A stretch of DNA of 64,000 nt from NCBI RefSeq assembly GCF_900103805.1, contig NZ_FNIB01000002.1:62001-126000 (forward strand), read 5' to 3'. Origin of the DNA: Cryobacterium flavum. Lineage in GTDB: Bacteria; Actinomycetota; Actinomycetes; Actinomycetales; Microbacteriaceae. This document shows, piece after piece, positions 8,504 to 19,152 of this stretch; position 1 is the stretch's first letter, and each line of letters starts with the position of its first letter. A program made the position numbers and the translations under genes. Under the pieces are notes generated by a model. That model saw only the letters and a program-made list of their open reading frames with translations, made no database searches and was not told the DNA's origin.

Positions 8504-10483
8504 TTAGCGCTTGTGAGGCCGCACCGATTGTTGCGCTTCGGCGGCAATTTCGCTCAGGAGTCTGGCCGTGCTCGCGATCGGTGGCAGCTGCGCCGGGTCA
8601 GTGATCGGCAGCTGGCAGACGAAGTCGCGGCAGAGGTACGCGGTGGGTTGGCCGGCCTTGGCCGTCCGCGCCAGGAACAGGCCGAAGCCGGCCTCCGCAA
8701 ATGCTTGGGCCTGTGACTCTGAAACGGATGCGACCACTCCCGCCGCGTGGCGTCGGGCGAGGTCGTGCAGGGTGATGGCCGGGCGGTTTGCCGCGGCGGC
8801 ACCAAACCGGTCGGGCGAGACGATCACGAGCTGCTCGATCGGGGCGTTAAGTTCGTCGAACAGGCGCAGGGCGGCGCCGTAGGCAAGTGGTCGGCTCGGT
8901 GCCAGAGTTGCGACGAGGCCGAGGCCGGCCTGCGCGGCCAAACGATAGCGGTCGTCGCCGGTGAGGCTGTGCAACAGCAGTGCGGCATCCGCTGTGGCGG
9001 AGAGTCCGGAGGGGTAGGCACCCTCGGAAGGGTCGATGGCGCTAACCAGGCCCTGCCGGCTGAGCACTGGATCCGCGCCGTTCGGAGAGCGGAAGGCAGG
9101 CGCGTCAGTGGCTGCTGGTAGCGTGCTGTCGAGCAGGTGACGAGCCTGGGTGGCGTAGCAAACGTTACCGGTGACGAGCGCGAGTTCGAGGAGTCCCCGT
9201 GCGTACATGCCGTAGTCCTCCAGCGTGGCGTTCGCTGTGGAGGTGCGTGCGGCAACGGAGGCACGAACGAGGGTGCCGTCGGCGCGCACGTGGTGTTCGC
9301 GCAGGTAGTCGGCCGCGCGGCAGGCGGCGTCAATGAGACGGGGCTGGTCGAAGGCGAAGCCGGCCCGGGCGAGAGCCTGAATCGCGAGTCCGTTCCAGCC
9401 GGTGAGTACTTTCGTATCGAGGGCCGGCGGGGTCTGCCGCAGACGGTCGCCCGGTTCGAGTGCGTAGTAGCCGCCCTCGACCCGATGGCCGTCGACGGTG
9501 CTTTCCGAGTCTTGGGCGCTGGCAAACCCGCCTCCCGGAAGCTGCATCACGTCACAGAGAAAGCGGGCAATTCCCTCGGCGACGTGACGTACCCACGGTG
9601 CGCCGGTGAGCATCCAGGCGCGGGTGTAGAGGCTGAGCAGCTGGGCGTTGTCGTAGAGCATCCGTTCGTAATGTGGATCACTCCAATCACGGTTGACCGC
9701 GTAGCGAAAGAAGCCGCCCTCGATCGGGTCGCGAAGCGGTGACGCGCCCATGAGCTTGAGTGTGCGCAGCGCGAGCATTGGCCCGTCGCCGTTCGCGTCG
9801 CCGTGCCCGAGCAGAAAGGAGAGGGCAGGGGCCACCGGAAACTTTGGTGCACCGCCGAAGCCACCAAAGCGGGCGTCTTCATAACCGACCAGCTCGGTGA
9901 CCGCCCGGTCGAGCACTGCGGTGCTGGGATGCAGGGGCACCGCGGCACCACCCGCCGCCGCGGCACCCTCGGCGAGCTCACGCGCCGATTCGGCGAGCAA
10001 CTCGGCCACCTTGGCGGCGCCGGCCCTGACCTCGGCCCGCCGGGTGTGCCAGGCCGTCGTCACCGCGGTCAGAACGTCGCGAAACGACGGATGCCCCGCC
10101 AGGGCCACCGGCGGAAAGTACGTTCCCGCGTGAAACGTCTGCCCGTCGGGGGTGACGAACACGTTGAGCGGCCAGCCGAGTCCCTCGATGAAGGCACTCG
10201 CGGCAGAGAGATAGCTCGCGTCGACATCGGGGTGCTCCTCCCGGTCGACCTTGATGCTGACGAAGTGGGTGTTGAGGTACTCGGCAATCGCCGGGTCGCT
10301 GAAACTCTCCCGCGCCATGACGTGACACCAGTGGCAGGTGGAGTAGCCGATCGACACCAGCACGGGCACATCGCGCTCGCGGGCTTCGGCAAAGGCTTCC
10401 TCGCCCCAGCCGAACCAGTCGACCGGGTTGTCGGCATGGCTGCGCAGGTAGGGGCTGATGGCGTCGGCGAGGCTGTTGGGCAT
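8504..10483 (-). CDS. Thioredoxin-domain protein, DUF255/YyaL (SPATA20) family
   Basis: A 659-residue two-domain protein. Residues 1-165 are a thioredoxin-like DUF255 domain starting [21 protein letters not shown], with the redox pair in STCHWCHVM (Cys50 and Cys53). The rest is an (alpha/alpha)6-barrel of the glycoside hydrolase or epimerase type, with blocks such as [11 protein letters not shown] and [17 protein letters not shown]. Length matches the family (620-700). Homologues occur from bacteria to man, but the reaction is not settled; proposals include redox-linked sugar or cellobiose isomerisation. The ATG at 10481-10483 gives the canonical N-terminus. A 36-bp gap separates it from pnuC on the same strand, so co-transcription is possible. 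Confidence 0.9.
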   Translation of the reverse strand: MPNSLADAISPYLRSHADNPVDWFGWGEEAFAEARERDVPVLVSIGYSTCHWCHVMARESFSDPAIAEYLNTHFVSIKVDREEHPDVDASYLSAASAFIEGLGWPLNVFVTPDGQTFHAGTYFPPVALAGHPSFRDVLTAVTTAWHTRRAEVRAGAAKVAELLAESARELAEGAAAAGGAAVPLHPSTAVLDRAVTELVGYEDARFGGFGGAPKFPVAPALSFLLGHGDANGDGPMLALRTLKLMGASPLRDPIEGGFFRYAVNRDWSDPHYERMLYDNAQLLSLYTRAWMLTGAPWVRHVAEGIARFLCDVMQLPGGGFASAQDSESTVDGHRVEGGYYALEPGDRLRQTPPALDTKVLTGWNGLAIQALARAGFAFDQPRLIDAACRAADYLREHHVRADGTLVRASVAARTSTANATLEDYGMYARGLLELALVTGNVCYATQARHLLDSTLPAATDAPAFRSPNGADPVLSRQGLVSAIDPSEGAYPSGLSATADAALLLHSLTGDDRYRLAAQAGLGLVATLAPSRPLAYGAALRLFDELNAPIEQLVIVSPDRFGAAAANRPAITLHDLARRHAAGVVASVSESQAQAFAEAGFGLFLARTAKAGQPTAYLCRDFVCQLPITDPAQLPPIASTARLLSEIAAEAQQSVRPHKR

Positions 10484-10519
10484 GCTCTATTCTGCGCCCC
10501 GTTGCCCGGGCGGGCGAGG

Positions 10520-11194
10520 TCAGGGCAGCAGGGCAGCCCCGAGCAGGGCGTTGCGGCGGCGTTGAACCCGCACCCAGACCACGAAACCCACGAGGGTGAA
10601 GGCGCCGTAGAACAGGTACAGCACGGCCGAGGCGTAGTAGCCGGCGCTGATCAGCAGTGGCACGCCGACCACGTCGACGGCTACCCAGATCAGCCAGAAT
10701 TCGGTCCAGCCCTTGGCCATTCCGTAGGTCGCCAGCAGCGATCCGGTAAAGATCCAGGCATCCGCCCAGACCGGTTCGAACGAGCCGAGGGCGCGAAAGA
10801 TGGGGGTGAGCACCAGGGTGCCGGCGACGAGCCCGAACCCCAGCAGGATGCGGGTGCGGTTACCGGCCCAGTGCGGGGCGACGGCAACGTGCACCGCCGA
10901 GTTGCGGCTGCGCTGCCACTGTACCCAGCCGAAGATCGACACGATGATGAACATGATCTGCCGGCCGGCCTGCCCGAGCAGATTGACCGGGTTGGGAGTG
11001 CCGAACACAGCGCCGAGAAACACGGTGAACAGCAGGGCGTTGCCGATGATGCCGACCGGCCAGGCCCAGATCTTGCGGCGCATGCCGCCGACGGCGCTCG
11101 CGATGCCGAAGGCGTTGCCGACGACCTCGCGCCAGAGAATGGTCTGGGTGCCGATCTGCAACTGGGCGTCGAACAGCCATTCAATCGGGTTCAT
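10520..11194 (-). CDS. pnuC: Nicotinamide riboside/mononucleotide transporter PnuC
   Basis: A 224-residue membrane protein with about seven hydrophobic helices. It has the PnuC hallmarks: an N-terminal amphipathic start (MNPIEWLFDAQLQ), the region FGWVQWQR at the end of helix 3 or 4, and the segment WADAWIFTGSLLATYGMAKG followed by EFWLIWVAVDVVGV. PnuC moves nicotinamide riboside across the cytoplasmic membrane by facilitated diffusion, with a kinase trapping the product. The ATG at 11192-11194 gives the canonical N-terminus; the longer open frame upstream runs through hairpins and is untranslated leader. No NadR-type kinase lies nearby. Its leader can form two mutually exclusive hairpins (separate entry). 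Confidence 0.88.
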   Translation of the reverse strand: MNPIEWLFDAQLQIGTQTILWREVVGNAFGIASAVGGMRRKIWAWPVGIIGNALLFTVFLGAVFGTPNPVNLLGQAGRQIMFIIVSIFGWVQWQRSRNSAVHVAVAPHWAGNRTRILLGFGLVAGTLVLTPIFRALGSFEPVWADAWIFTGSLLATYGMAKGWTEFWLIWVAVDVVGVPLLISAGYYASAVLYLFYGAFTLVGFVVWVRVQRRRNALLGAALLP

Positions 11195-11206
11195 GGGGAT
11201 CTTTCT

Positions 11207-11243
11207 GCGCGCGCGGCATGTGCCGCGCCTGACAAAGCGCGGC
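11207..11243 (-). promoter_or_regulatory. Competing hairpins in the pnuC leader
   Basis: On the minus strand the sequence GCCGCGC occurs at 11237-11243 and again at 11211-11217. Between them lies the complementary GCGCGGC at 11222-11228. The middle arm can pair with the upstream copy (loop about 8 nt) or with the downstream copy (loop ACAT), not both. The downstream hairpin ends about 16 nt before the pnuC ATG, near the likely ribosome-binding site. A TAGATT hexamer at 11250-11255 could be a -10 element. This is the geometry of a translational switch; no ligand or protein is known for it. Confidence 0.4.
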
Positions 11244-11293
11244 GCGTCCAATCTACGCCGCTGCCCGGCCCTCTGCCGCCCGATGACAGAGCG

Positions 11294-11320
11294 GTGGCCC
11301 CGCAGAGTCTGCGGGGCCAC
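11294..11320 (-). terminator. Hairpin after the aldo/keto reductase gene
   Basis: A perfect inverted repeat: GTGGCCCCGCAGA at 11294-11306 and its complement at 11308-11320, with one central base. It lies 19 bp beyond the stop of the aldo/keto reductase and upstream of pnuC, both on the minus strand. There is no T-run, so termination is likely but not certain. Confidence 0.55.
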
Positions 11321-11338
11321 TCAAACGGATGCTTCGGG

Positions 11339-12181
<843 letters not shown>

Positions 12182-12275
12182 CTATGCGCCCCGAAAGCCG
12201 TGCACCCCCCGAATACCCAGTGTTCACTGACCGCGAAAACGCCCTCGGAGTGCGACGAAGTATTATTGGAGCTTC

Positions 12276-15200
12276 ATGGAAACGCTCAACATCACCTTCC
12301 CGCCCGAACTGCCGGTCAGCCAGCGCCGCGATGACATCGCCGCAGCCATCCGCGACAACCAGGTCGTCATCGTCGCCGGCTCGACCGGGTCGGGCAAGAC
12401 CACCCAGCTGCCCAAGATCTGCCTCGAACTCGGCCGCCAGAACATCGGCCACACGCAGCCCCGCCGGCTCGCCGCCCGCACGATCGCCGAGCGCATTGCC
12501 GAGGAGCTCGGCCAGGAGGTCGGGCAGCTCGTCGGCTACCAGGTGCGGTTCACCGACAAGGTCGGCGCCGATACCCGGATCAAGTTGATGACCGACGGCA
12601 TCCTCTTGAATGAGATTCACCGCGACCGCATGCTGCAGAAGTACGACACGATCATCATCGACGAAGCGCACGAGCGCAGCCTCAACATCGACTTTCTGCT
12701 CGGCTACCTGCGCCAACTGCTGCCCAAGCGCCCTGATCTGAAGTTGATCATCACCTCGGCCACCATCGATCCGGCCAGCTTCGCAAAGCACTTTGCCGCC
12801 GCCGACGGCACCCCGGCGCCGGTGGTCGAGGTGTCCGGGCGCACCTTTCCGGTGGAGATTCGCTACCGGCCGCTGGTGGCCGAGCCCGGCATCGACGACG
12901 ATGACGACACGACGGATGCCGCTCCCCCGGTCGACCGCGACTACATCGAGGGGATCACCGCCGCCCTCGACGAGCTCGAACGCGAGTCGAACGGTGACGT
13001 ACTGGTCTTTCTCTCGGGCGAGACCGAGATTCGCGACGCGGCCGACGCCCTGCAGGGTAAATACGCCTCCTCGGCCAGTCGCAACCCGACCGAGGTGCTG
13101 CCGCTTTACGGCCGGCTGTCGTCTGCCGACCAGCATCGCGTGTTCCAACCATCGACCGTGGCGGGGGTGAAGCGGCGCATCGTGCTCGCGACCAACGTCG
13201 CCGAGACCAGCCTGACGGTGCCGGGCATCCGCTACGTGATCGACGCCGGAACTGCGCGCATCAGCCGGTACAGCGTGCGCTCGAAGGTGCAGCGGCTGCC
13301 GATCGAAGCCATCTCGCAGGCCTCGGGCAACCAGCGCAGCGGCCGGAGCGGGCGCACCAGCGACGGCATCGCCATCCGCCTGTATTCCGAGGAAGACTAT
13401 CTGCGGCGCCCGGAATACACCGAGCCGGAGATTCTGCGCACCAACCTCGCCGCCGTCATTCTGCAGATGATCTCGCTCGGGCTCGGCGATATCGCCTCGT
13501 TCCCGTTTTTGACCCCGCCGGATTCCCGCAATATCAAGGACGGCCTCGACCTGCTCGCCGAACTCGGCGCGATCGAGGCAGAGGGAGCCGGCCGCACCAA
13601 GAGCGGCCGCGGCCGCGTTGCAACGGATGCCGCAGCCCCGGCCACCCCGCGCCTCACCCGAATCGGCCAGCAACTCGCGCAGCTGCCGATCGACCCGCGG
13701 TTTGGCCGCATGGTGATCGAGTCGAAAACCCAAAGCACCAGCCGCGAAGTCATGGCGATCGTGGCCGGGCTCACCATTCAGGACCCGCGGGAGCGCCCGC
13801 TCGAGCGGCGTGCGCAGGCCGACCAGTTCCACGCGCGATTCGCTGACCCCACGAGTGACTTCCTCAGCCTGCTCAATCTCTGGAACTACCTCGAGAAGCA
13901 GCAGTCCGAACTGAGCTCGAGCGCCTTTCGGCGGCTGTGCAAGAACGAGTACCTCAACTACCTGCGGGTGCGCGAATGGCAGGACGTGCTGCGCCAGTTG
14001 CGCCAGCTGGCCAAACCGCTCGGCCTGCACCTCGGTGAGCCGAGCGCGAACCCCGACGGCGTGCACCGCTCGCTGCTGGCCGGGCTGCTCTCCCACATCG
14101 GGCTGAAGGACGTCGCCAAGAAGGACTATGTCGGGGCGAGGCAGCAGCGCTTCGTGCTGTTTCCCGGCTCGACCCTCGCGAAGAAGCAACCGAACGCTGT
14201 CATGAGCGCCGAACTGGTCGAGACCAGCCGACTGTTCGCCCGCATGAACGCTGTCGTCGACCCGGCCTGGGCCGAGCCGCTCGCCGGCGACCTGTGCAAG
14301 CGCAGCTACTCCGAACCGCACTGGGAGATGAAGCAGGGCGCCGCCGTCGTGTACGAACGCGTGACGCTGTACGGCGTGCCGATCGTGGCGCGGCGCCGGG
14401 TGCAGTTCTCCCGCATCGACCCGGCCTATGCCCGCGAGCTGTTCATTCGGCACGCTCTGGTCGAGGGCGAGTGGGACCGCGCGTCGGGGCCGCAGTCTGT
14501 CGCCGCCGAGAAAGAAGCCGACCGCGGCGGTCGCGGGCCTTCGCGCAGCGAGCGCGTCAGCATCTCCGTGGACGGGGGCGCTGCCTCGGGCGGGCGCGGG
14601 TCCGGCGGCGCGCCCGCGGTAGGCTCCAGCGCGAGCCGCGGCGGAAGGCCCGGCCAGACCGGCGACCCCGGCATGTGGGCGTTCGAACGGGCCAATGCCC
14701 GGCTGCGGGAGGAACTGGCCGAGCTGGAGGAGCGCACCCGGCGCCGGGACATCCTCTTTGACGACGAGGCTGTCTTCGACTTCTACCAACGGCGCATTCC
14801 GGCTGATGTCTCGTCGACCAAGAGCTTCGAGGGCTGGTGGCGCAGTGCCCGCTTCGACACCCCCGACCTGCTCACGATGACCGCCGACGCGCTCGTGGCC
14901 GAAGACTCCCCCGAGATCGACGAGGGGCTGTTTCCGCCGAGCTGGCAGCAGGGTGACCAGCGCCTGACCCTCGGGTACCGCTTCGAGCCCGGTGAGGAGG
15001 ACGACGGCGTAACCGTGCGCATCCCGCTCGCCCTGCTCGCCCGACTGTCGCCGAACGGATTCGACTGGCAGGTGCCCGGCCTCCGCGCCGAACTCGTGAC
15101 CGCCATGATCAAGTCGCTGCCGAAAAGCATCCGGCGCAATGTCGTTCCGGCCGCCGACTGGGCCACGCGACTGCTCGGCGAGCTGCCCGGCGAACCCGGA

Positions 15201-16340
15201 ATTGTGGAGACTCTGCCGACGCCGGTGCCCGAGGTTTCGTTCGCTGAGACCCTCGCCGCGCTGATTCAGAAGCTCACCTATGTGCCGGTCACCGCACGCG
15301 ACTTCGAGCTCGGCCGCGTTCCCTCCCACCTGCGCATGACCTTCGTCGTCACCGACGAGCGCGGCCGCACGGTCGCCTCCGACAAGGACCTCGCCGACCT
15401 GCAGCGCCGCCTGGTCACCCGGGTGCGGGAGAGCGTCGCGAAGGCGACCAGCGCCGCCGCCCCCAGCAATGCCATCGAACGCGGCGGCATCACCACGTGG
15501 GACCTCGGTGAACTCCCCCGCTTCCTCGACACGAAGCAGGGTGACAACACGATTCGCGGGTATCCGACGCTGGTCGATGACGGGGCATCCGTTTCTATTC
15601 GCATGATGAGCACCGAGCTGGAGCAGGCCCGTGCGCTGCCCCGCGGGGTGCGGCGGCTGCTGCTGCTCGCGACGCCGTCGCCGGCCGCGTACGTACAGCA
15701 GCACCTGACCGCGGCCGAGAAGCTTTCGCTCGCGACCAGCCCGTACAAGAGCACGCAGACCCTGTTCGAGGATTGTCTCGCGGCCGCGGTCGATGACGTA
15801 TTGTTTCGCGTGCGTCCAGGCGGCCAGGTGTTCATGAAGGCGGAGTTCGACACCATTCGCGACCGGGTGTCGGGGGTCGTGATGGATTCCATGTTTGAAA
15901 CTGTCGGCCTGGTCGCCCGCATTCTGACCGCCCAGCGCCTGGCCGATAAGGCGCTCAAGGCCGCGACCAGCATGGCGCTGCTGCCCGGAATCAGCGATGC
16001 CCGCCAGCAGCTGACAGCGCTGGTCTACCCCGGGTTCGTCAGCGATACCGGCCTCGCCCGGCTGCGCCACCTGCCGCGCTACCTCGGCGGAATCAGCGCC
16101 CGGGTGCCGAAACTGGTCGACAATCCGAGCCGCGACCGGGTCTGGATGAACGAGACCCAGGCCGCAACCACCCGGTTCGAGAACGCCGGCGGAACCATTC
16201 CCCTGAAAGCGGATGCCGCGGCATCCGTTCTGCGCGCCCGCTGGATGATCGAGGAGCTGCGCATCAGCTTGTTTGCGCAGGAGCTCAGAGCGGCAGAGCC
16301 CGTCTCGCTGCAGCGTATCCAGAAGGCGCTCGCCGGATAG
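12276..16340 (+). CDS. hrpA: ATP-dependent RNA helicase HrpA (DEAH family)
   Basis: A 1354-residue DEAH-box helicase, the usual size for HrpA. Walker A is GSTGSGKTTQ (Lys41), motif II is DEAH (129-132), motif III is SATID, and motif VI is QRSGRSGR. Helicase-associated (HA2) and OB-fold regions follow, then the long HrpA-specific C-terminal domain ending near WMIEELRISLFAQELR. HrpA acts on mRNA or stalled ribosomes in the cytoplasm. Between about residues 749 and 798 there is a Gly/Ser/Arg-rich, low-complexity insert that looks like a flexible linker. The ATG is preceded by a weak Shine-Dalgarno (GGAG). A long open frame on the opposite strand is a composition shadow. Confidence 0.95.
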   Translation: METLNITFPPELPVSQRRDDIAAAIRDNQVVIVAGSTGSGKTTQLPKICLELGRQNIGHTQPRRLAARTIAERIAEELGQEVGQLVGYQVRFTDKVGADTRIKLMTDGILLNEIHRDRMLQKYDTIIIDEAHERSLNIDFLLGYLRQLLPKRPDLKLIITSATIDPASFAKHFAAADGTPAPVVEVSGRTFPVEIRYRPLVAEPGIDDDDDTTDAAPPVDRDYIEGITAALDELERESNGDVLVFLSGETEIRDAADALQGKYASSASRNPTEVLPLYGRLSSADQHRVFQPSTVAGVKRRIVLATNVAETSLTVPGIRYVIDAGTARISRYSVRSKVQRLPIEAISQASGNQRSGRSGRTSDGIAIRLYSEEDYLRRPEYTEPEILRTNLAAVILQMISLGLGDIASFPFLTPPDSRNIKDGLDLLAELGAIEAEGAGRTKSGRGRVATDAAAPATPRLTRIGQQLAQLPIDPRFGRMVIESKTQSTSREVMAIVAGLTIQDPRERPLERRAQADQFHARFADPTSDFLSLLNLWNYLEKQQSELSSSAFRRLCKNEYLNYLRVREWQDVLRQLRQLAKPLGLHLGEPSANPDGVHRSLLAGLLSHIGLKDVAKKDYVGARQQRFVLFPGSTLAKKQPNAVMSAELVETSRLFARMNAVVDPAWAEPLAGDLCKRSYSEPHWEMKQGAAVVYERVTLYGVPIVARRRVQFSRIDPAYARELFIRHALVEGEWDRASGPQSVAAEKEADRGGRGPSRSERVSISVDGGAASGGRGSGGAPAVGSSASRGGRPGQTGDPGMWAFERANARLREELAELEERTRRRDILFDDEAVFDFYQRRIPADVSSTKSFEGWWRSARFDTPDLLTMTADALVAEDSPEIDEGLFPPSWQQGDQRLTLGYRFEPGEEDDGVTVRIPLALLARLSPNGFDWQVPGLRAELVTAMIKSLPKSIRRNVVPAADWATRLLGELPGEPGIVETLPTPVPEVSFAETLAALIQKLTYVPVTARDFELGRVPSHLRMTFVVTDERGRTVASDKDLADLQRRLVTRVRESVAKATSAAAPSNAIERGGITTWDLGELPRFLDTKQGDNTIRGYPTLVDDGASVSIRMMSTELEQARALPRGVRRLLLLATPSPAAYVQQHLTAAEKLSLATSPYKSTQTLFEDCLAAAVDDVLFRVRPGGQVFMKAEFDTIRDRVSGVVMDSMFETVGLVARILTAQRLADKALKAATSMALLPGISDARQQLTALVYPGFVSDTGLARLRHLPRYLGGISARVPKLVDNPSRDRVWMNETQAATTRFENAGGTIPLKADAAASVLRARWMIEELRISLFAQELRAAEPVSLQRIQKALAG

Positions 16341-16366
16341 TTCACGCCCCAGGCCCACCTTATGAA

Positions 16367-16422
16367 CCCGGGCCCAGTCTATAAACTGGGCCCGGGGACG
16401 GGGCCCGGGCCCCGTCCCCGGG
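16367..16422. terminator. Two overlapping perfect palindromes between convergent genes
   Basis: The first hairpin has a 12-bp stem (16367-16378 with 16385-16396) and a 6-nt loop CTATAA. The second is a perfect 32-bp palindrome with 16-bp arms (16391-16406 and 16407-16422). They share 16391-16396, so both cannot form fully at once. They sit between the ends of hrpA (plus) and the amino-acid ABC ATPase gene (minus), and probably terminate both transcripts. Neither is followed by a T-run. Confidence 0.65.
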
Positions 16423-16435
16423 TGGTGGTGCGGGG

Positions 16436-17203
16436 CTAGAGCACCTTGGAGAGGAAGGCCTGGGTGCGGTGGTGCTGGGGGTTGGCGAGCACCTCGGTGG
16501 GCACGCCGCTCTCGACGACGACGCCGCCGTCCATGAAGACCAGGGAGTCGGCGACCTCGCGGGCGAATCCCATCTCGTGGGTGACCACGATCATGGTCAT
16601 GCCATCGCGAGCGAGGCCCTGCATCACGTCGAGCACCTCGCCGACGAGCTCGGGGTCGAGCGCACTGGTGGGCTCATCGAACAGCATGAGCTTGGGTTCC
16701 ATGGCAAGGGCACGAGCAATAGCGACCCGCTGCTGCTGACCGCCGGAGAGGTGCGCCGGGTAGTAGTCGGCGCGTTCGGCCAGTCCCACCCGGGCCAGCA
16801 GGGCGCGAGCGTTGGCCTCGACCCCGGCCTTGGACAGGCCTTTGACCCGGATCGGCGCTTCCATGACGTTCTGCAGCGCGGTCATGTGCGGAAACAGGTT
16901 GAACCGCTGGAACACCATGCCGATATCGCGACGCTGCCGGGCGGCCTCCTTCGGGCGCATCTCGTAGAGCTTGTGGTTGGCTTCGCGGTAGCCGATGAGC
17001 TCGCCGTCGACACTGAGGCGTCCGGCCGAGACGACCTCGAGGTGATTGATGCAGCGCAGGAAGGTGGACTTGCCCGAGCCGCTGGGCCCGACCAGGCACA
17101 TGACCTCGCCGCGCTTGACCTCGAGCGAGATGCTCTTGAGCACCTCATTGGAACCGAAGCTCTTGGAGACACGGTCGGCGACGACCATGGGGGTATCGGG
17201 CAT
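16436..17203 (-). CDS. Polar amino-acid ABC transporter, ATP-binding protein (GlnQ-like)
   Basis: A 255-residue ABC ATPase. Walker A is GPSGSGKST (about residues 39-47), the Q-loop lies in [14 protein letters not shown], the signature is [15 protein letters not shown], Walker B is [14 protein letters not shown], and the switch His is in [19 protein letters not shown] and EMGFAREV are typical of the glutamine/arginine/cystine subfamily. It powers the permease encoded directly upstream; its start overlaps the permease stop by one base. The partners are the permease at 17203 and the lipoprotein at 18207. The exact amino acid is not evident. Confidence 0.93.
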   Translation of the reverse strand: MPDTPMVVADRVSKSFGSNEVLKSISLEVKRGEVMCLVGPSGSGKSTFLRCINHLEVVSAGRLSVDGELIGYREANHKLYEMRPKEAARQRRDIGMVFQRFNLFPHMTALQNVMEAPIRVKGLSKAGVEANARALLARVGLAERADYYPAHLSGGQQQRVAIARALAMEPKLMLFDEPTSALDPELVGEVLDVMQGLARDGMTMIVVTHEMGFAREVADSLVFMDGGVVVESGVPTEVLANPQHHRTQAFLSKVL

Positions 17204-18186
17204 CAGCGGTCTCCCTTGTGCGGGTCGGTGGGGGGAAGCACCACGGTGGGCTGGCCGCTGCCGACGACCCGGGTGACGCCCGTGATCGACGCGGTGGCGT
17301 CATCCGCTTTCTTGTCGGGGCGGCGGTCGCCGATGCCGCGGGCGAACCGCTTCTCGAGGAAGTACTGGCCGACCATGAGGATGGAGGTGAAGAACAGGTA
17401 CCAGATCGACGCGACGATGAGCATCGGCACCGTTTCGAAGGTGACCGCGGCGATATCGCGGGAGCGGGTGTAGAGCTCGAGCGTGAACGGGATAGCCGTC
17501 ACGAGCGAGGTGGTCTTGAGCATCGAGATGACCTCGTTGCCGGCCGGCGGGATGATCACCCGCATCGACTGCGGAACGATGACGCGCACCATGGTCTGGA
17601 ACCAGCTCATGCCGAGCGCGGTGGCGGCTTCTTCCTGCCCGCTGTCGACCGAGAGCAGGCCGGCCCGCACGATCTCCGCCATGTAGGCGGCTTCGTTGAG
17701 CGCGAGCCCGATGATCGCCAGGATGAACGCGGAGAGCGCCACCCGGGTGGGGAAGGACACCCACGGGTCGGTGAATGGGAGTCCGATGTCAATGGACTGG
17801 TAGATCGTGCCGATCAGGCCCCAGAACACCAGCTGCACGTACACCGGGGTGCCGCGGAACACCCAGAGGTAGACCCACGCGATGCTGTTGACCACTGGGT
17901 TGGGTGACAGCCGCATGATCGCGAGGGTCACCCCGAGGATGATCGCGATGATCATCGAGTACACCGTGAGCTGCAGGGTCACGAACGCCGCCTGCGAGAT
18001 GCGCTGGTCGAACAGATACTTACCGACGGCCGGCCAGTCGTAGGCCGGCCGCATCGCCGCATCGGCGACGAACAGCGCGACAATGAGCAATAACACCACC
18101 GCGAAGGTGTTGCGCCACGGGTGGCGCAGGCGAATCGCCTTGATTCCGGGCTCCGTCTTGCCGCCCGGCGCGGCCGTGTCAGTCAT
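17203..18186 (-). CDS. Polar amino-acid ABC transporter, permease
   Basis: A 327-residue HisM/GlnP-type permease. A variable N-terminal tail and one helix precede the BPD_transp_1 core (about residues 85-290). The core has the cytoplasmic EAA loop around [20 protein letters not shown] followed by [11 protein letters not shown], which docks on the ATPase. [17 protein letters not shown] is the conserved HAAT-family segment. One gene is present rather than a GlnP/GlnM pair, so a homodimeric channel is likely. The C-terminal ~40 residues are hydrophilic and variable. The gene is 20 bp from the binding-protein gene and overlaps the ATPase gene. Confidence 0.92.
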   Translation of the reverse strand: MTDTAAPGGKTEPGIKAIRLRHPWRNTFAVVLLLIVALFVADAAMRPAYDWPAVGKYLFDQRISQAAFVTLQLTVYSMIIAIILGVTLAIMRLSPNPVVNSIAWVYLWVFRGTPVYVQLVFWGLIGTIYQSIDIGLPFTDPWVSFPTRVALSAFILAIIGLALNEAAYMAEIVRAGLLSVDSGQEEAATALGMSWFQTMVRVIVPQSMRVIIPPAGNEVISMLKTTSLVTAIPFTLELYTRSRDIAAVTFETVPMLIVASIWYLFFTSILMVGQYFLEKRFARGIGDRRPDKKADDATASITGVTRVVGSGQPTVVLPPTDPHKGDR

Positions 18187-18206
18187 GATGTGAGTCGCTT
18201 ACTGCT

Positions 18207-19097
18207 CTAGCCGTTGGAGGCGGCGTTGATGGTGATGGTGTCGATGCCACCGTCGGTGACACCCCACTTGTCGAGGATCTTGCCGTAGGAACCGTCATCG
18301 ACCATGGACTGCAGGGCGGCCTGCACGGCCTTGGTCAGCTCGGAACCCTTGTTGACGGTGATGCCGTAGGGCGCCGTGTCGAAGCTCTCGCCGGCCGGCT
18401 GCAGCTTGCCGCCCGACTTGGAGATGGCGTAGAGGGTGACGGGCGAGTCGGCGCTGAGGGCGGCGGCCTTGCCGAGAATGACAGCGTTGGTCGCTTCGTC
18501 CTGCGAACCGTAGGGCAAAATCTCGATCTTGTCCTTGCCAGCGGCGAGGCAGGCGTCATTCTTGGCGGGCAGCTCGTCGGTGTATTCCACCGTGCCCGAC
18601 TGCACGGCGACGGTCAGGCCGCAGGCGTTGTCGGGGTCGACGGTCGTTCCGGCGGGCGAGGCCCAGAGAATGCCGGCGTTGTAGTAGTTGACGAAGTCAA
18701 CCTGCTTCTCGCGCTCGAGGTTGTCGGTGAACGAGGATTCGCCCATGTCGACGGTGCCGCCGGTGATGCTCGGAATGATGTTGTCGAACGATGCAATCTG
18801 GTACTTGGTCGTCAGGCCGAGCTTGGCGGCGATGCCGTCGGAGAGTTCGATGCCCCAGCCGATCGGTGCGCCGGCATCGTTCTTGAACTCGTTCGGCGGG
18901 TAGGCCGCATCGGTTCCGATAATGAGCACGCCGGCGCTCTTGATAGTGGCGGGGAGCAGCGCGACGGCTGCGGCATCCGCTTCAATGGTGGCAGCGGCGC
19001 CGGGCGTCGTGGCGGCCGGAGTCGAGTTGTCGACACAGCCGGTGAGCAGCAAAACGGCGGCGGCGGCAAAAGCCGGAACGAAATAGCGTGCGCGCAT
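18207..19097 (-). CDS. Polar amino-acid ABC transporter, substrate-binding lipoprotein
   Basis: A 296-residue extracellular solute-binding protein of family 3. It starts with a short positive region and hydrophobic helix ending in the lipobox LLTGC (Cys about 21), so it should be a membrane-anchored lipoprotein. The family pattern is visible in GTDAAYPPNEF, IPSITGGTVDMGESSFTDN and VAVQSGTVEYTDELPA. It is the first gene of the binding protein / permease / ATPase operon. A Shine-Dalgarno AAGGAAG precedes the ATG. The ligand cannot be assigned from sequence alone. An inverted repeat lies in the leader at 19125-19152. Confidence 0.92.
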   Translation of the reverse strand: MRARYFVPAFAAAAVLLLTGCVDNSTPAATTPGAAATIEADAAAVALLPATIKSAGVLIIGTDAAYPPNEFKNDAGAPIGWGIELSDGIAAKLGLTTKYQIASFDNIIPSITGGTVDMGESSFTDNLEREKQVDFVNYYNAGILWASPAGTTVDPDNACGLTVAVQSGTVEYTDELPAKNDACLAAGKDKIEILPYGSQDEATNAVILGKAAALSADSPVTLYAISKSGGKLQPAGESFDTAPYGITVNKGSELTKAVQAALQSMVDDGSYGKILDKWGVTDGGIDTITINAASNG

Positions 19098-19124
19098 GGC
19101 ACTTCCTTCTTGATTTGGTCGAAA

Positions 19125-19152
19125 GTGCGGGATTCGCCAGTGAATCCCACAC
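19125..19152. promoter_or_regulatory. Inverted repeat upstream of the amino-acid importer operon
   Basis: Arms GTGCGGGATTC (19125-19135) and GAATCCCACAC (19142-19152) are complementary except at one position, with a 6-nt spacer. The repeat lies 28 bp upstream of the binding-protein ATG, between divergent genes. It could be an operator or an mRNA leader hairpin. Confidence 0.35.
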
